Below, one piece after another: positions 1-12,800 of a DNA stretch of 64,000 bases. Every line of letters begins with the position of its first letter. Position 1 is the first letter of the stretch. A model generated the notes under the pieces. The model made no database searches and was not told the origin of the DNA. It saw nothing but the letters and a program-made list of their open reading frames with translations. Source of the DNA: Xenopus tropicalis (taxonomy: Eukaryota > Chordata > Amphibia > Anura > Pipidae); the NCBI RefSeq assembly GCF_000004195.4, contig NC_030685.2, positions 59,272,048 to 59,336,047 on the forward strand. The letters are read 5' to 3'. Made by a program: the position numbers and the translations under genes.

Positions 1-910
1 GGAGATTTTTTTTTTTTTATCCTATTAGGCTTTTAACAAAAGGATTTTATAGAAATTTTCCCCATTTCTTCAACTATTTTTACTATTAGCTATTTAACAC
101 AACTATATGAAGCAGACACTTGCTGCTTGTTATTAGCCAAGCTTTCTATAGATATGGTAACTACAGTTCAACAACAGATGAAAAACTGTCAATTACATTT
201 GATGTTACGCATTAATTGGAAAAAATATAGAAGTAATATTTTGTATATTTCTGCTGAATTTATACCCTTTGGCACACACAACATATTAATGCTGCTGCTT
301 TGTGATAGTGAATAAATCTTGCTACCTGCCCTATGTCATTTACTGGAATTACTTTGCATTCATATATTTGAGAGTTGATCACATGGTTGCCTGCATAGTA
401 AGGGCAAGTAAGGGCACTTTGATCCATGCCATGATGAGTAGCTTGCCTAAATTCCAAAACCCTTGTACTGCAAGTATTATGTACACAACAAAAGTCTGGA
501 CATTATGATACTGGTTTATTTTAGCCTTAGCTGCAATATTATTATGTTACATCAACACAGACAGCTAGCCCTTGGAATGCTGAGATCAATTAAATCAGAC
601 AGTTTTCAAACCAAACTGGGCGGCATCTGAGATCTATCAGTTTTGGCAACAAGTAGATCTGAGTAAAGATAGTGCCAGTTCAGCATAGGGTCTGTGTATC
701 TGTATCCAGCTTGAATTACCTGGAATGTTTACTCAGGCAACACTTGTAGTCTTGCTTTATTAGATTACTTTTCAAATGAGAAGGAATACTATTACTTTTA
801 TTAACCTCTTGGTGGCCAATCTATATTTTATGTATAGGTTGCAGAATAGTATGAATATACTGCATGAGTGCATATTCAGTAAAATATACAGGAGAGAAGA
901 TTTCCTACCC
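1..910. other. AT-rich intergenic DNA, nothing recognised
   Basis: Read on both strands. It holds only short chance frames with no protein family signature, and no inverted repeat with target duplication or tandem array was seen. Confidence 0.5.
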
Positions 911-975
911 TAAGGGCTCTGGCACACGGGGAGATTTGTCGCGGGCGACTAATCTCCCTGTGTGCCAGAGCCTTA
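911..975. mobile_element. Short palindromic MITE (TTA-flanked hairpin family)
   Basis: The outer arms GGGCTCTGGCACAC and GTGTGCCAGAGCC are complementary and flanked by TAA and TTA. The inner GGGAGATTTGTCGC-type core is shared with the longer copies at 30129-30268, 37738-37870 and 62053-62254. It can fold as one near-perfect hairpin. Family name unknown; the ends suggest a PIF/Harbinger-type TWA target. Confidence 0.7.
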
Positions 976-1167
976 ATGCTACATGTCACTAGCCAAAAAA
1001 AAGATGTTTGCGGGGTTAATTAATATATACATACATATTTATTTATTTATATTTACATATTGTTTGCATACATATTTATTTATATTTACATATTGTTTGC
1101 AGCAAAATGTTCTTTTAGTTACCCTATTTTTGGGTTGTATTTTAGCAGAAGCTGGGTGGCCATGGAT

Positions 1168-1500
1168 TTAAAGGGACCTGTCACCTGTCACCCTTATTTG
1201 TCAAGCAAATAAACTTTTCTTACACTATATAAATTATATATTATTGGGGATGCCCATGCACTGTTTACATAATTATAGGTGGTGAGGAGGGAGGGGAAAT
1301 ATGAAGAGTGTAGTAACATCTAGAAAGTGCAAACTGGAAAGTGAAAGTAATTGAATGTCTCAGACATGAAGGTGGGGCAGGTTCTATATGATTGACACCT
1401 GAGATTTTGAAATACCTTTATAAAGAGTATGCAAAAAAAAAAAAAAAAGGAAATTATTTATTATTTGGTTTCATGTTTAACTTGAAAAGGACTCTTATTA
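1168..1500 (+). mobile_element. T2-like MITE fragment, one end only
   Basis: One terminus, TTAAAGGGACCTGTCACC, matches the TTAAAGG consensus of Xenopus T2 MITEs. A matching inverted right end was not found, so the copy is truncated or degraded and the right limit is a guess. Confidence 0.4.
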
Positions 1501-4500
1501 TACAGCTATACAATATTTATGTATTCATTTTGTTTTACTTGTATAATATTTTTTTTTTTGGTATCCATTTATTTGCCGTTATTTCAGATACTAAACGTCC
1601 TGCCTTGCCCATGTGATGCCATGGGATGGATAGGTGGCTTTGCTGGGTACATGTGATGAGAAAATGTCAGGTGTGTAAGTGTAAAGAATCCTGAAGAATC
1701 TAAAGTATGGTAAAGTATGATTTGTTGATTAGGTGAGTGAAAAACAGCTCTACTGCTGTGGGAGTGGGGGTAGCACAGCATCACTTTGGGTGGGCTACAG
1801 TATCAGTGCTGGCTGCAGGCTTAATATTCTTTTGACTTTTTACCCAGTTCTTTAGAATACAATTAGCTCATGGGCCCCTATCAGTTAACAGATTACAGTT
1901 ATTTTCACAAAATCTTATATATATATATATTTAATTTCTATAATGTTTTTAAACTTAATTCAAAAATTCCATAGCGGACGTCCTATAATTCAGAGTGCTT
2001 TGCTGTTGTCAGTTGATGGATGGTATACTTACCTTCTAAATCAGGCATACCAGAGCCTCAATAGATCAGTAGGTGGATAGGGGACCTCAGTCATTAAGCT
2101 TATAAACGTTTTAAAGAAACAGATTTTTCTGTATTAAAAGTCATTATAAGTCAGCCATCTCGGGCAAACAACTCGACACACCGACTTTCCCTTATGAGGG
2201 CCTTCCTTCCCGTCACCATTTTTGGGAAAACATTTTGACAGACCTACTTTTTCATACAGGGCCAATTTTTGGGCAACCATCTTTCTTTCTCTCTCTGGGT
2301 TGGCAAAGCTCCCATCCCGTCTCCTTTAATAAGCTAACATTAAAGGCAAGTGTTATGCAACCAGCATTGAATTTACATACTGGTTAGTAAGATGGATTGC
2401 AGCATGTTTGAAGCAGGGGCACTGGTTCCGACAAAAGCTTATTAAGCACACAGAAGGTTCAGGCACAAATTAAAGGATATTTTTTTCTTTATAAAGTTTC
2501 AAAATCTTTAAAAACAATTCCATTGGGAGGTTTGTAATTTCCTAAATCTATTGTAATGACCCACAAGAAAGAGACATTTGAACGTAGGTTCCAAAATGGG
2601 AGGAAGTGCTGACTCAGCCTCAATCTCAAATTCTTGTACAATGCAGATTTTATAAACACAATGATTAGAGAGGCAGCACACTCACTCATTTTCCTGTAAT
2701 TATTCTTTTATTGTCATATTATTCACAGCTTACCACTTACATCTTATAACAATTATAGTAAAGGGATGTTTTTTACAATATGATGTAAACCAAAGTATTG
2801 AGCTGAGCTGCTGTTCTGAATGATAAATAACCTCTCATATGCCATCTGTCTATGAATAAAGAATGACAACAAACATTTTGATACCAGTAGCAAAAAAAAA
2901 AACATCCAATAGCCAAGTGGTATCAAAAAGGGATACTGACTTGCCCCTATTATTTACTTAAGTGTACTGGGCATTTCCCTCCCCCCCCCCTTGCCCAAGG
3001 TTACTTATGGGTTTGGACAGTATGACATGCAAACAATGTGTGTTTGGGAAACACCTGATTTACCAGGCTTATCAGTCATGCTATGATGAAGAAGATGTGA
3101 TTGTTTTAAAGGCTGGAATATGACTTTAATTAAACCCCACCATACTGGAGGTTCCACCATCCCCAGTGGGTGGGAGGCTATAGGCTGTCATAAACAGGAC
3201 CTGGGGTGGGGGGTCCCTGGGCCTTAAAGTCCTTGAAGTGCCAGGGGCTCCTTGCAACTCTTTGGGGCACATTTATCAATGGGTGGAAATAGAATTTACA
3301 AAAAAGCAACTTTACACATCTCTACTCCCTTACATGTGATTTTTAGGGGCATAGTTATCAAAAACTGAACTCTGTTCCTACCCTTTGCCCCTAAATATCT
3401 TATGCAAGTGAAAAGAGGCCAGTGGTGTCTTGTTTGTTTTAAACTAAAAGGATTTGTGGTAAGTCCATCAACTTCGGCAGCTTGGATTTATAGCTTGTGC
3501 TTGTGTAATGCCCTATGCTGTTGGAAATACACTGTTAAGCATTTCCCATACCAAATCCTAAAACATGTACAATAATAATAAAATTGGGGTGCAGTTCATG
3601 CCTATTCTATGTAGTCTTTCTTTTTGAATAAAAAGCTCTCTCTTTGACTTCAAGCAGGCAGTTGAGCAATAACATCACATCTGTGGATCTAATGCCAGTC
3701 TAGAGTGGTTAATACCATAGTATACAGTAAGCTGTAACCTAAATCTATATCACATGAAATATAGAAAATAGGAAATTCTCATACTAAATTCTCCACCTAA
3801 TAGGAATTATCATACTAAGTTTATGAACCTGCCTATTTATACACACAAGTGTGCACTCATAACGTATACAGGTAGCTATTACATAGATTGATACAGCATT
3901 ATTTGCATGTACTGTATGTATTAGTAAAGGATGACGGGCCAGAAAAATGTTAGGGGAGAAGAGTAACAGAGAAAGGTGAGAAAGAGAACTTGAAAGAATC
4001 TTTACACAATGAATATACATAGAAAAAATGTGTTAATGATCTGAATGAAACGTAAGAGTTCTTAATCCTGGATTGACATGCACTGAATTAATTTTGTGCA
4101 AGTAAGTGGATGCCACAAAAACTAAGAAGTTATCTTGCAGGTTTTTTAAATGTTCATACAAAAAAAGCATTCAGTTTGTTTTGCTTTTATTTGTAGGGTG
4201 TCAGGCACCAAGTGAAATTTGATTTTATATCTGTTACTATACTTTTCTCCTTTTAAAAGTGGCAATATATACACAACCTTTCCATAACATGTTCTTGTAC
4301 TAAATTGACGATTTGTTTTAATTAACAAATATCTATATGTTTCTTGCTAAAACAGGGCAAACAGTGAAACTGAAAGTGCTCTAATTTTTCCTGATTCTTC
4401 AAAACAGTTGAGGGAGGCAGTTTATGTCTCAACCAAGGTCACATAAAGACATGCAGGACCACAGCTAAAGGTTTAGCGCTGGCATATTCCTTCTCCAACA

Positions 4501-5246
4501 GAACAGTAACAGCTCAGCAGAAGCTTAGAAGTGAAAATGTAACTTTTTACCCAGTTCCACAGGCAACACATTGGCATAATCAACTCCCCTCATCCATAGT
4601 TCAGTCCATTAACTTCTCAGAATTCACAGTAAAATATTCCAGTCGGGATCAGCCCATGGCCAGCAGTCACAACAAGGGTCCTTTTTCCCAGGAGCTTTTA
4701 ATCCGAGTGCCCAAATGCAATGTGAGAAGGTGATACAATAATGTTCTCTAAATCCCTGAGCAGGAATAAGTCCCTCAGAATTAAGCCTCATTAAAAAAAA
4801 CCCACACCCTCCCCTGTACTCTTTTAAATACCTTCCAAATGCCTACTTGGATCTTCTGTTTTCTAGATGTGGCCAAGATCTTGCAGGATAGTCATACAGT
4901 TTTTACTGGCGAGGCTGTTAAAATACAGAGAAGCGGCAATCCTAAACTGGCAACACCAGTTTCACTTCCCCTGGCTCTCCCACTTGGCATCATTACTACT
5001 GCAGCATTGGCAGTTCAAAAATAGGTTCCCTTCACCTAATTTCCCTTCCTAGAGAAACCATCTCTATGATGGACTCCTCTCAGACGATTACAACATGGAT
5101 AGTATTCCTTAAACATCTGGAGCAATGTCCATGTAGTAATCTGTTTAAAGATGTGTCCAGCAAGGATATTCACTGTGGGATATATGCAATCTGTAATGAA
5201 ACGTTCCTTATCTGAAACGTTCCCAGACACATGCTACAGGAAGGGG
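1501..5246. other. Intergenic DNA with simple repeats
   Basis: AT-rich, with a short (AT)n run near 1917-1930 and a C-run near 2981-2992. No exon-like segment or coherent protein was recognised on either strand. Confidence 0.4.
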
Positions 5247-5430
5247 CTTATAGAGATGTATAGCAGGAGCGCATATATATATATATATAGAAATAGGAGA
5301 CAAAAAACAACAAAAATAGTAATTTAGTAGTAAGTTAAACATAACTATTTTTAAAAGTTTTTGCACTATAGGTTGTTTTTTGTCTCCTATTTCTATAAAT
5401 ATATGCGCTCCTGCTATACATCTCTATAAG
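5247..5430. mobile_element. MITE-like long inverted repeat
   Basis: Arms at about 5247-5311 and 5372-5430 are near-perfect complements (starting CTTATAGAGATGTATAGC and ending GCTATACATCTCTATAAG). An (AT)n expansion in the left arm is the main difference. The 60-nt spacer codes for nothing. No clear target duplication was identified, so the superfamily is open. Confidence 0.65.
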
Positions 5431-8400
5431 TTTGTGGGACCCAGTCAAAAGAGTTGATCTGAGGAGGAGCTGCAGGATTACAAACACTCGTTATAACTAA
5501 TTGACTTCACTGAACATTATCAAGAGCGCTGAGGATTGGGTATTGTATATACCACCCCATATTTATTCCTTGAAGGAAGGGGCTTGTTTATACAGAGCTG
5601 ATTATATGTACAACATTTAACAGACACCTGATTGTAGTGGAAGTGCAGTAAGGTTTAATGCAGTATTTCTTCAATAGGATTCCTTTCTAATATAGTAAAA
5701 TTTCCTTCTGCAATAGACAAAATTGGTTTGAAGGAAATTCTCCAGGGGATCTTGGGTCGTGAGGCGTGCTTTTAGTAATTGTTTAGGACTCATTTTCTAA
5801 GCCCCTTAGAGCAAATGCAAGAGTGTGCATCTTAGTGCCAATTCTAAGAGCACTTACACCTAGGGGTGTGCAGCTCTTTGCAGTAAGTGCTGGATCAAGA
5901 ATCTGGTGCAGCACTGGTGCATTCTAGCACTGTTCTTACAGCCTGCCTTAGATCTCTGGAGCGCAGAGTGCGGCTGCACTAAAGTAAAAAAGGGTGTGGG
6001 GGGGGGGGGGGGACACGGCCTTCGTGTGGCCTACGCCTACTGCTGCTCCTGCACATTTTTAATCTAGTGTGACCACACTTCAGACACTGCACAGGGCATT
6101 GTGCAAACTACAAAATGCAAAAATATGGCTGATTGTGGCATTTTTCCTGTTAACTTTGCACACTGTGTGGGGCATTTTGCATGGCCCCTTATGATTCTGT
6201 GCATCAGAGCAGAAACTGCACAGATGACTTGTATTTAGGTGAAGGCCAGTGTGTGGACTTTGTGAAGGTCAGGAACTATCAGGAATTCACTCTTAGTTTA
6301 ATTGCCTGCAAAAAAAAATGCCATGTTTTCCCTATGATTCAGTTCAATCATTTTCGCAAGATGGGAGTGTTTGAGTAAAGCATTTCCCAAGCCACAATAC
6401 TAGCAGCCATTATTTTATTCCACAAAAGCACAATGAGAACAGTCACATGTTAAGTGCACAAGGGCATCTGTTATTTTAGCAGCTGCTGCTTCTTCATGCC
6501 TGGGCCTCACATGACTTAATCCTTATTGGCTATAAACAACTGGCTTTTAACATGTATATTTATAATATGCATCTATCTTTTTCCTGTAAATTTGACCTGC
6601 AACATGGTATTTCACATTAGCCAGCGTTGTACCTTCTGTAACAGGGGCAGCAAGGAGGGGCTCCTGCACCTTGTTAAATGTATTTATTTGAATGACTTGC
6701 ACTATAGGTGTGCCTGCCAAACCATCCTCATGTAAGGCCCCTACATCCCTTTGCAAAATATGTAAGAACTCATTTTTTTTAGTGTCAGTTTTAGGTTATC
6801 TTAACCTCAAAGGGAATCAACATAGAAACATGTATCAACATACATTTTTAAAGTTATACTATGAGCAGCATTTTTTGCATTTACAGTAAATGTTCTATTT
6901 TTAGTGGTTTCTCAGATAATCAAACACCAATTAGGAGTCAGGGTCAGTTCTAGAATTGTTTCATGGCAAAGTTCTATAGCTGCCATTCTTTTGAAACAGC
7001 AAGTGGTCAAAGAAATATTCCTCTCGGATAAACAGTTTTCCTTTATTGCATTGTATCTGCTCCACCATAGACATTTCCCTTAATGACAAGTCAGTATAGC
7101 CTATTGTGGGATTTGTTTCAGGATATGTTAATATTTAATGTGTTCTACAAGGCCTAGAGAAAACCTAGGCACATAAGCTAACCAGACTTTAAAATACAAA
7201 CCATAACATCTTGTTTTTTCTCACTCTATGGCAGAGCTGCATAGATTAGAGCTCATTTATATTTTCCGTTGCAGTGAGCAATTTGCACTTTTCTCCGCAT
7301 TGAGTTGCATCTAAAATCACTTTCATTACAGGTACTTGCATCCAAATGTGCTCTGTGTATAGCTGTGCTCAGTGGTAATCAGCCCTTCTTACCTTCCTTT
7401 TCAAGTAGAGTTCTGTGCAAACCTCCTAACCAGGCAGTAGCTCAAGGGTTCCCTCACCACCCTGCATCAACAAACACGGTACACTTGCGTCTATAGAATT
7501 GGATGCAGATGTCATTAGCAGGCTGAACACCGGGACTAACACCAGGCAGAGTTGCAGTTTCACCCATTTTAATGGATCAGAAAAGGTTGCACCACGCAAG
7601 AGTCATAAGCAGCGCAATAGCGTCCAATTCAAGTCTGCTTGTGCATGCAATGATGCATTGTGGGAAAACAATAACCATAAAATTGTACTCTCAGAGCAAT
7701 TGTTTGTCTTGCTCACGGGCCGAGAAGCGAAATTCTCATAAACTGAAAAAATGAAGACCAATCAAAAAGCTGCTAAGAATAGTGAAAGGTCAACAACCTC
7801 TATATAAAAAAAAAAAAAAAAAAAGGCTGATTTTCAATGTGCTAAACAGCTGTTGCCAGTAGCAACAATCAGATCAGTCTTTGACAAGATATAAAATAAA
7901 AACAAAGGCCTAAGTGGTTGCTAATTTCAAGTGCACTTGTGCAATCTAGAAAGTATGTTAGCAAATCAGTGATACTGACACATTTCTACGAAAATAGGAA
8001 CATGTCAGCATTACTCAAGCCATCTGAATTCCACCTGTATCTACTATAATGACGATAATTGGGAAAGAGAGCTGCAGGAGCACTTCCTGGACTGTAGGAT
8101 CCTTCCTTAGGCTGGAGTACAAATGAAAACCGTATTCCAGCCTATTGAATGATTGCACTGCCTCCAGATCAGCGTCACTGAATTAGCCAAATCTCCACTT
8201 CCAAGGAAATCAATCAATCAATGTCAGAGTGACAGTTGAGGTAAGCAGAGTCTGGCTAAGAGGCAGAACAAATATTGCATCTATTCATTAATAATAACAA
8301 CCTCCTACGGATTTTCATAAAAAAGGGTCAGAATCATTTTAAATATACTTTACACTGAGAAAATAGTCTGCTACAGGGTAGCTATTGGTATAAAAATAAG

Positions 8401-9009
8401 ACATGAGCCATCCACACACGGATCCACCTTAAACCTCGATAACAGATATCAGAGAACAAGAAACAACCAAAATAAAAACCTAAATGCAACATTTGGTTCT
8501 GTGACCATAGAAGTTTATTAGACTGTTCTGGTGAATGAAGGCGAGGTAGTTAGAAATCGGTCAGAAAGAAAAACAAGGATAAAGAAACATCCAGTGACAA
8601 GAGACACCACAACGCCTTTCCCTGATTGTCACTGCAGGAAATTAGGAGAAATCTGTTCTAAGGATAGCACAGCAGAAAGAATGGGTTCTACAGAATATCA
8701 TGGAATGTTGTGCTCAGCTGGGGAACACAGGAAGTCATTCTCACTCAAATAGTGAGTGTGTCACCAGCACTATAAGTTTAAGGCACAGGAAGTACCAGCG
8801 TCCTACACAATCCTGAGGCAAAAAGTGTTATTGCCTTAGAGAGAAACAAAGCTGTTTTCACATGTTTACAGTTCTGTAGGCTTTCATTACCTCCATTGTG
8901 TCCCCTGTTACACTGAAAGTGTAGTGATAACCTCCCTTAACTTTTTATTGCTCCAGAAATAACTAGGAGAAGTTCGTTCTGAAGATGCAGTCAGTAGAAG
9001 GGCTCCTGT
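5431..9009. other. Intergenic DNA downstream of SH3BP4
   Basis: Holds a G-run at about 5997-6012 and an A-run at about 7808-7824. No gene was recognised. Short frames here have no family signature and are judged chance. Confidence 0.4.
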
Positions 9010-9604
9010 ATTTATATAAATATGTACATCTCTTTTATTGTCAGCAGAAGAGATAAATTAAAAAAATAACGGATAACAAAATCAGGTAAAGTCTCTGTGA
9101 ACCCATTGCACAATACTATGCACACTAGGTATTTAGCCTCCTGGTTCTTCTTTAAAGTCTAAGCAAGTCAAAAGGTTCAGGTACAAAGACATTCGGTAGA
9201 AAAGAATCCAAATTAATGCCTTTGTGCTTGTCAAGCATCTAGAGATCAAAGCTGCAGGTCATTTGCAATCTTGTGCCTTTGGCATATGTCCACATTACTT
9301 TACACTATATACACGCCAGGCATAAAACTGCTGAGATTTGTCTAAATACTTGATTTTTTTTTAGTGCAGGCCCTTTGCCAGAAAAAAACAGCAGCTAAAT
9401 GTATCAAAGTGTGCAGATCTATTTCTGGTTGAATAGTCATGCTATTTTGATATGTTCTTACTCCTTTGCAAGTTGGATAAATCCCTTTAGCTAGTCAAAA
9501 GCTAAATCTTCTACAAGCTGGTAAAATCTCAGTCCTTAAAGTCACTTGTGCAGCAGCAAATACACCAGGGCGGGTCCACAGGGTCCTGTCTCTGTTTTTA
9601 GTAC
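9010..9604 (-). other. SH3BP4: Probable 3' UTR of SH3BP4
   Basis: Follows the TGA at 9605-9607 on the minus strand. A minus-strand AATAAA at 9034-9039 is a plausible poly(A) signal, giving cleavage near 9010-9025. Another AATAAA-like site lies near 8942-8948. The end point is inferred only. Confidence 0.35.
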
Positions 9605-9829
9605 TCAGATGATGCAGTCCTCTGGTTCCTGAGTACTGAAGGCTGCAGCTCTAAGAATGTCCAAAGAATTGACAAGGATAAGGGTTCCAGTGAGATGTTT
9701 CCATCGCTTGGTGATTGGACTTCGCATCTTGTCTAGACCTGTGTGTAACTCTTGGATGACATCTCGGTAGCTTTCGCCAATTTGTGCACTCCATGTCAAG
9801 AGAAAGTCATAAGCTGGTTTCCACATGGC
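9605..9829 (-). CDS. SH3BP4: SH3BP4 last coding exon (exon 4)
   Basis: 225 nt: 74 residues plus TGA. It begins GCC-ATG-TGG after a strong T-rich tract and CCCCCAAG acceptor, and encodes the conserved helical C-terminus (starts [11 protein letters not shown], ends DCII). It is the last part of the death-like region. Confidence 0.94.
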   Translation of the reverse strand, partial: AMWKPAYDFLLTWSAQIGESYRDVIQELHTGLDKMRSPITKRWKHLTGTLILVNSLDILRAAAFSTQEPEDCII

Positions 9830-12800
9830 CTTGGGGGAAGAAAAAAAAAAAAATTACAGCAAGTGTAACAGCTTATGTCCCACAAAGCGCTGTCTTAATC
9901 TGAACATACAAAGGAAAATACAAATTAAGCCTGAGATTACAACATTTTAAAGTAACAATTCAGAACCAAATTGTAAACCACAATATTAGCTTTGTTTCTA
10001 TATGTCCAATATTTACAGAATTGTTTCCCCTTTTGCCATTTCTACATGCTCTTAACAAAATCCTGATTTGCAGTCAGGCAGTGCATTGATTTAAAGCAAG
10101 CCATACATGTACCAGCATGAGCCACTTCTTGCTGTGCCAAACCACTGAAACAACAGAAAAGCTGCCAGACAGTGTATGGTCCTCTCAAGTACCCTTTGTG
10201 TGTTTGGTCCATAGGTGGGTACATCAAAGCATAACAACTGGCCTATGTACCTGCATTAAAGGAGACATACTGTGTGAAATCAAGAATGTGCCAGTGTGTT
10301 ATACTATGGAAAAGTAGTGTTTCTGGTTATTTTCTTGAAATTATCCCATAAAACCTTGAGCCTGCCTTTGCTTGTGTGACTGCAAGGCTGTGATTGGCTA
10401 TCCCCCTCCTACTGCGCTTCTATCAGGGACAGTTAGGACATGCCCACCCTCATTTGAAACACAGACTGGGTCAGGGAGGACCTATAGTGTAATCCAATAG
10501 TGTTTTTTGTTTTTTTGTTTAATGATAATACTTTTTGGCAAATTTATTTGGTGTAATTTATTAATGCCTACAAAATTGAAGGGGTTTTTATTTATACTAC
10601 ATGTCTCCTTTAAGGCTCTCTGGATAGTCCTTCTCCTCTAGTGTTAAATACTCCTGGCATGGCACGAGTTATGTAACAGCTGATGTAATAGTGTGCAGCT
10701 GAATTCCATTTTGCTTATACCTTTGGTTCATCACTTACACCTTGGTTTCCCTTACCTCACTGTCTAACACTCCATTCCTGTCACGATGTGGTGCTTCATA
10801 ACCATCCATCTGTTGCTTGGACACTCTTGCCAATTTCTCTGCTAGCTCTCTCCAACGGGAGGCAACTTCCACCGCCGTTGTAAGTAGAACAAAGTCCTGG
10901 ATGAGCCGTACAACCAAACCCTGGCAGTCAATTTTCAGCAAGGCCTAAGAAAAGAAAATAAAGTGATGAAGGAAAGACATATGGCATATTCTTAAAACAA
11001 AATCAGATGCACAAGGGTAGTTATCTTTTAAAAGAGAAAAGGCTGCAAGTTCTGAGATACCCCTTTTTATTTGACCTAATCACCAAAATATTCCCAACCA
11101 GTTAATAAAATGGACAAATCCAGAAATTTTGCCTTCAGGCAAGTCATTATTCTTATGGAGCCATATGCTAAGCACACAGGCAAAAGTAGTAATCCTATAA
11201 AAATATGCCTAAAATCAGCTTGATTAGTAACAAACGATCTATCCATGTCTTGACAGCTTTAGTTTCTTATTACAGTTATAGTTTCTAGACAAAAAATGAA
11301 AACCTTAAGGTTAAAAAGACAACATCTTTCAGGAGGAAAGTACCACTCATCAATATTTGGTTTAATCAGCTACATGATGGGCGGGAGGAAAGATTTAACA
11401 TTCCACTTCATTAGGGCTCCTATAAATTTAAAACAGAAATGGAGGACAGAGGACAGCTGGCATGCCTCATACATAAACACAATGCATATGGCATGATGCT
11501 GCAAACCTTTTGGGAGATTGGAGAATTATTAATATGAATATTATTGTTTACATTTAATTTGTAATTATGTTTGTTGAAAAAATGGAAATTAACATAGATC
11601 TTATGCAACTTTTTTACATAAGTAAATGTGCTCATGTCAAAAAGGTAGTATATTTGACTTTAAAAAAGCAGTTCAGTGTAAAAATGAAAATGCACAAAAT
11701 AAAAATGTTTTCAATATAGTTAGTTGGGCAAAAATGTGATCTATAAGGCTGAAGCGGGCAGATGTCTAACACAATGGGCAGAATATTACTTCCTCCTTCC
11801 TAACCAATCAGTGACTTGAGGGGGGACCATATGGGACATAACTTTTCAGTTAGTTTGCATTTGAATCTGACCTGCATGCTCACAAATAAATAGAGTTATG
11901 TCCCTCGTGCCCCCCCCTAAAGTCACTGACTAAGAGGTTAGAACGCTGAAAGCAGGAAGTAGAGTCCTGGCTATTATGTTCGATATCTGGTCACTCCAGC
12001 CTTTATAGATTACATTTTTGCCTAACTAACTATATTAGAAATATTTTGCGCAGTCTATCTTTTTTTCCCAGTGTTTTTTTTACACTGAACTGTTCCTTTA
12101 AGGCTGTAGAAATACATAGAATCTTATTCATAAAGTGTATAACAACCACAAAAACATTTATGATCAAGCAAAAAATATAACACCACACCAGGTTTACTTT
12201 ACCATGATCAATTCTTTTTGGAAGGATTTTTTCTCTTTGCCTTCACTGTTACACTCTTCTTTAAGTTTCTCCAGGACAGAGGCCACCCTTTCGGTCTCGC
12301 TCTCCAATTCTACACGACAGAAGTAAGAGAGGGGCAAGTTTCCATAACCCAGAGCGTCTGCAAAACATCTCCAGCTCCCAATGTTCTCCATTAATAAGGT
12401 TCGAACAGAAGCATAGATATAGGTCAGGAACTTGCAAGGACGCAACATCTGTTCCAGGAGAAGCCCTGTAGTCAGTTCAGGACCAGAGAAAAAGCTTGGC
12501 TTCACTTTACCCACAACAAGTACATTCTTGGCATGAACCAGTCCCAATTTTCCTTGGTAATATCCAATATACCATTCCTTGTTCCACAACTGCCCTTTAA
12601 GTCGGATCTTTTCCTCACTCAGCAACCCTATCACATCACCTTTTTTGTACTCCAGCAGATAGGGATTCTTGCTTTGCCTCACCACAGTTTTTAGAAGTTT
12701 TCCATACTTCAGACTGGTGACTGTTCGGTCTTGGAAAGTTGGGTATTTGCATGTAACAGCAAGGGGAGACAGAACAATCTTTCCTACCTCCTTCTTCTTC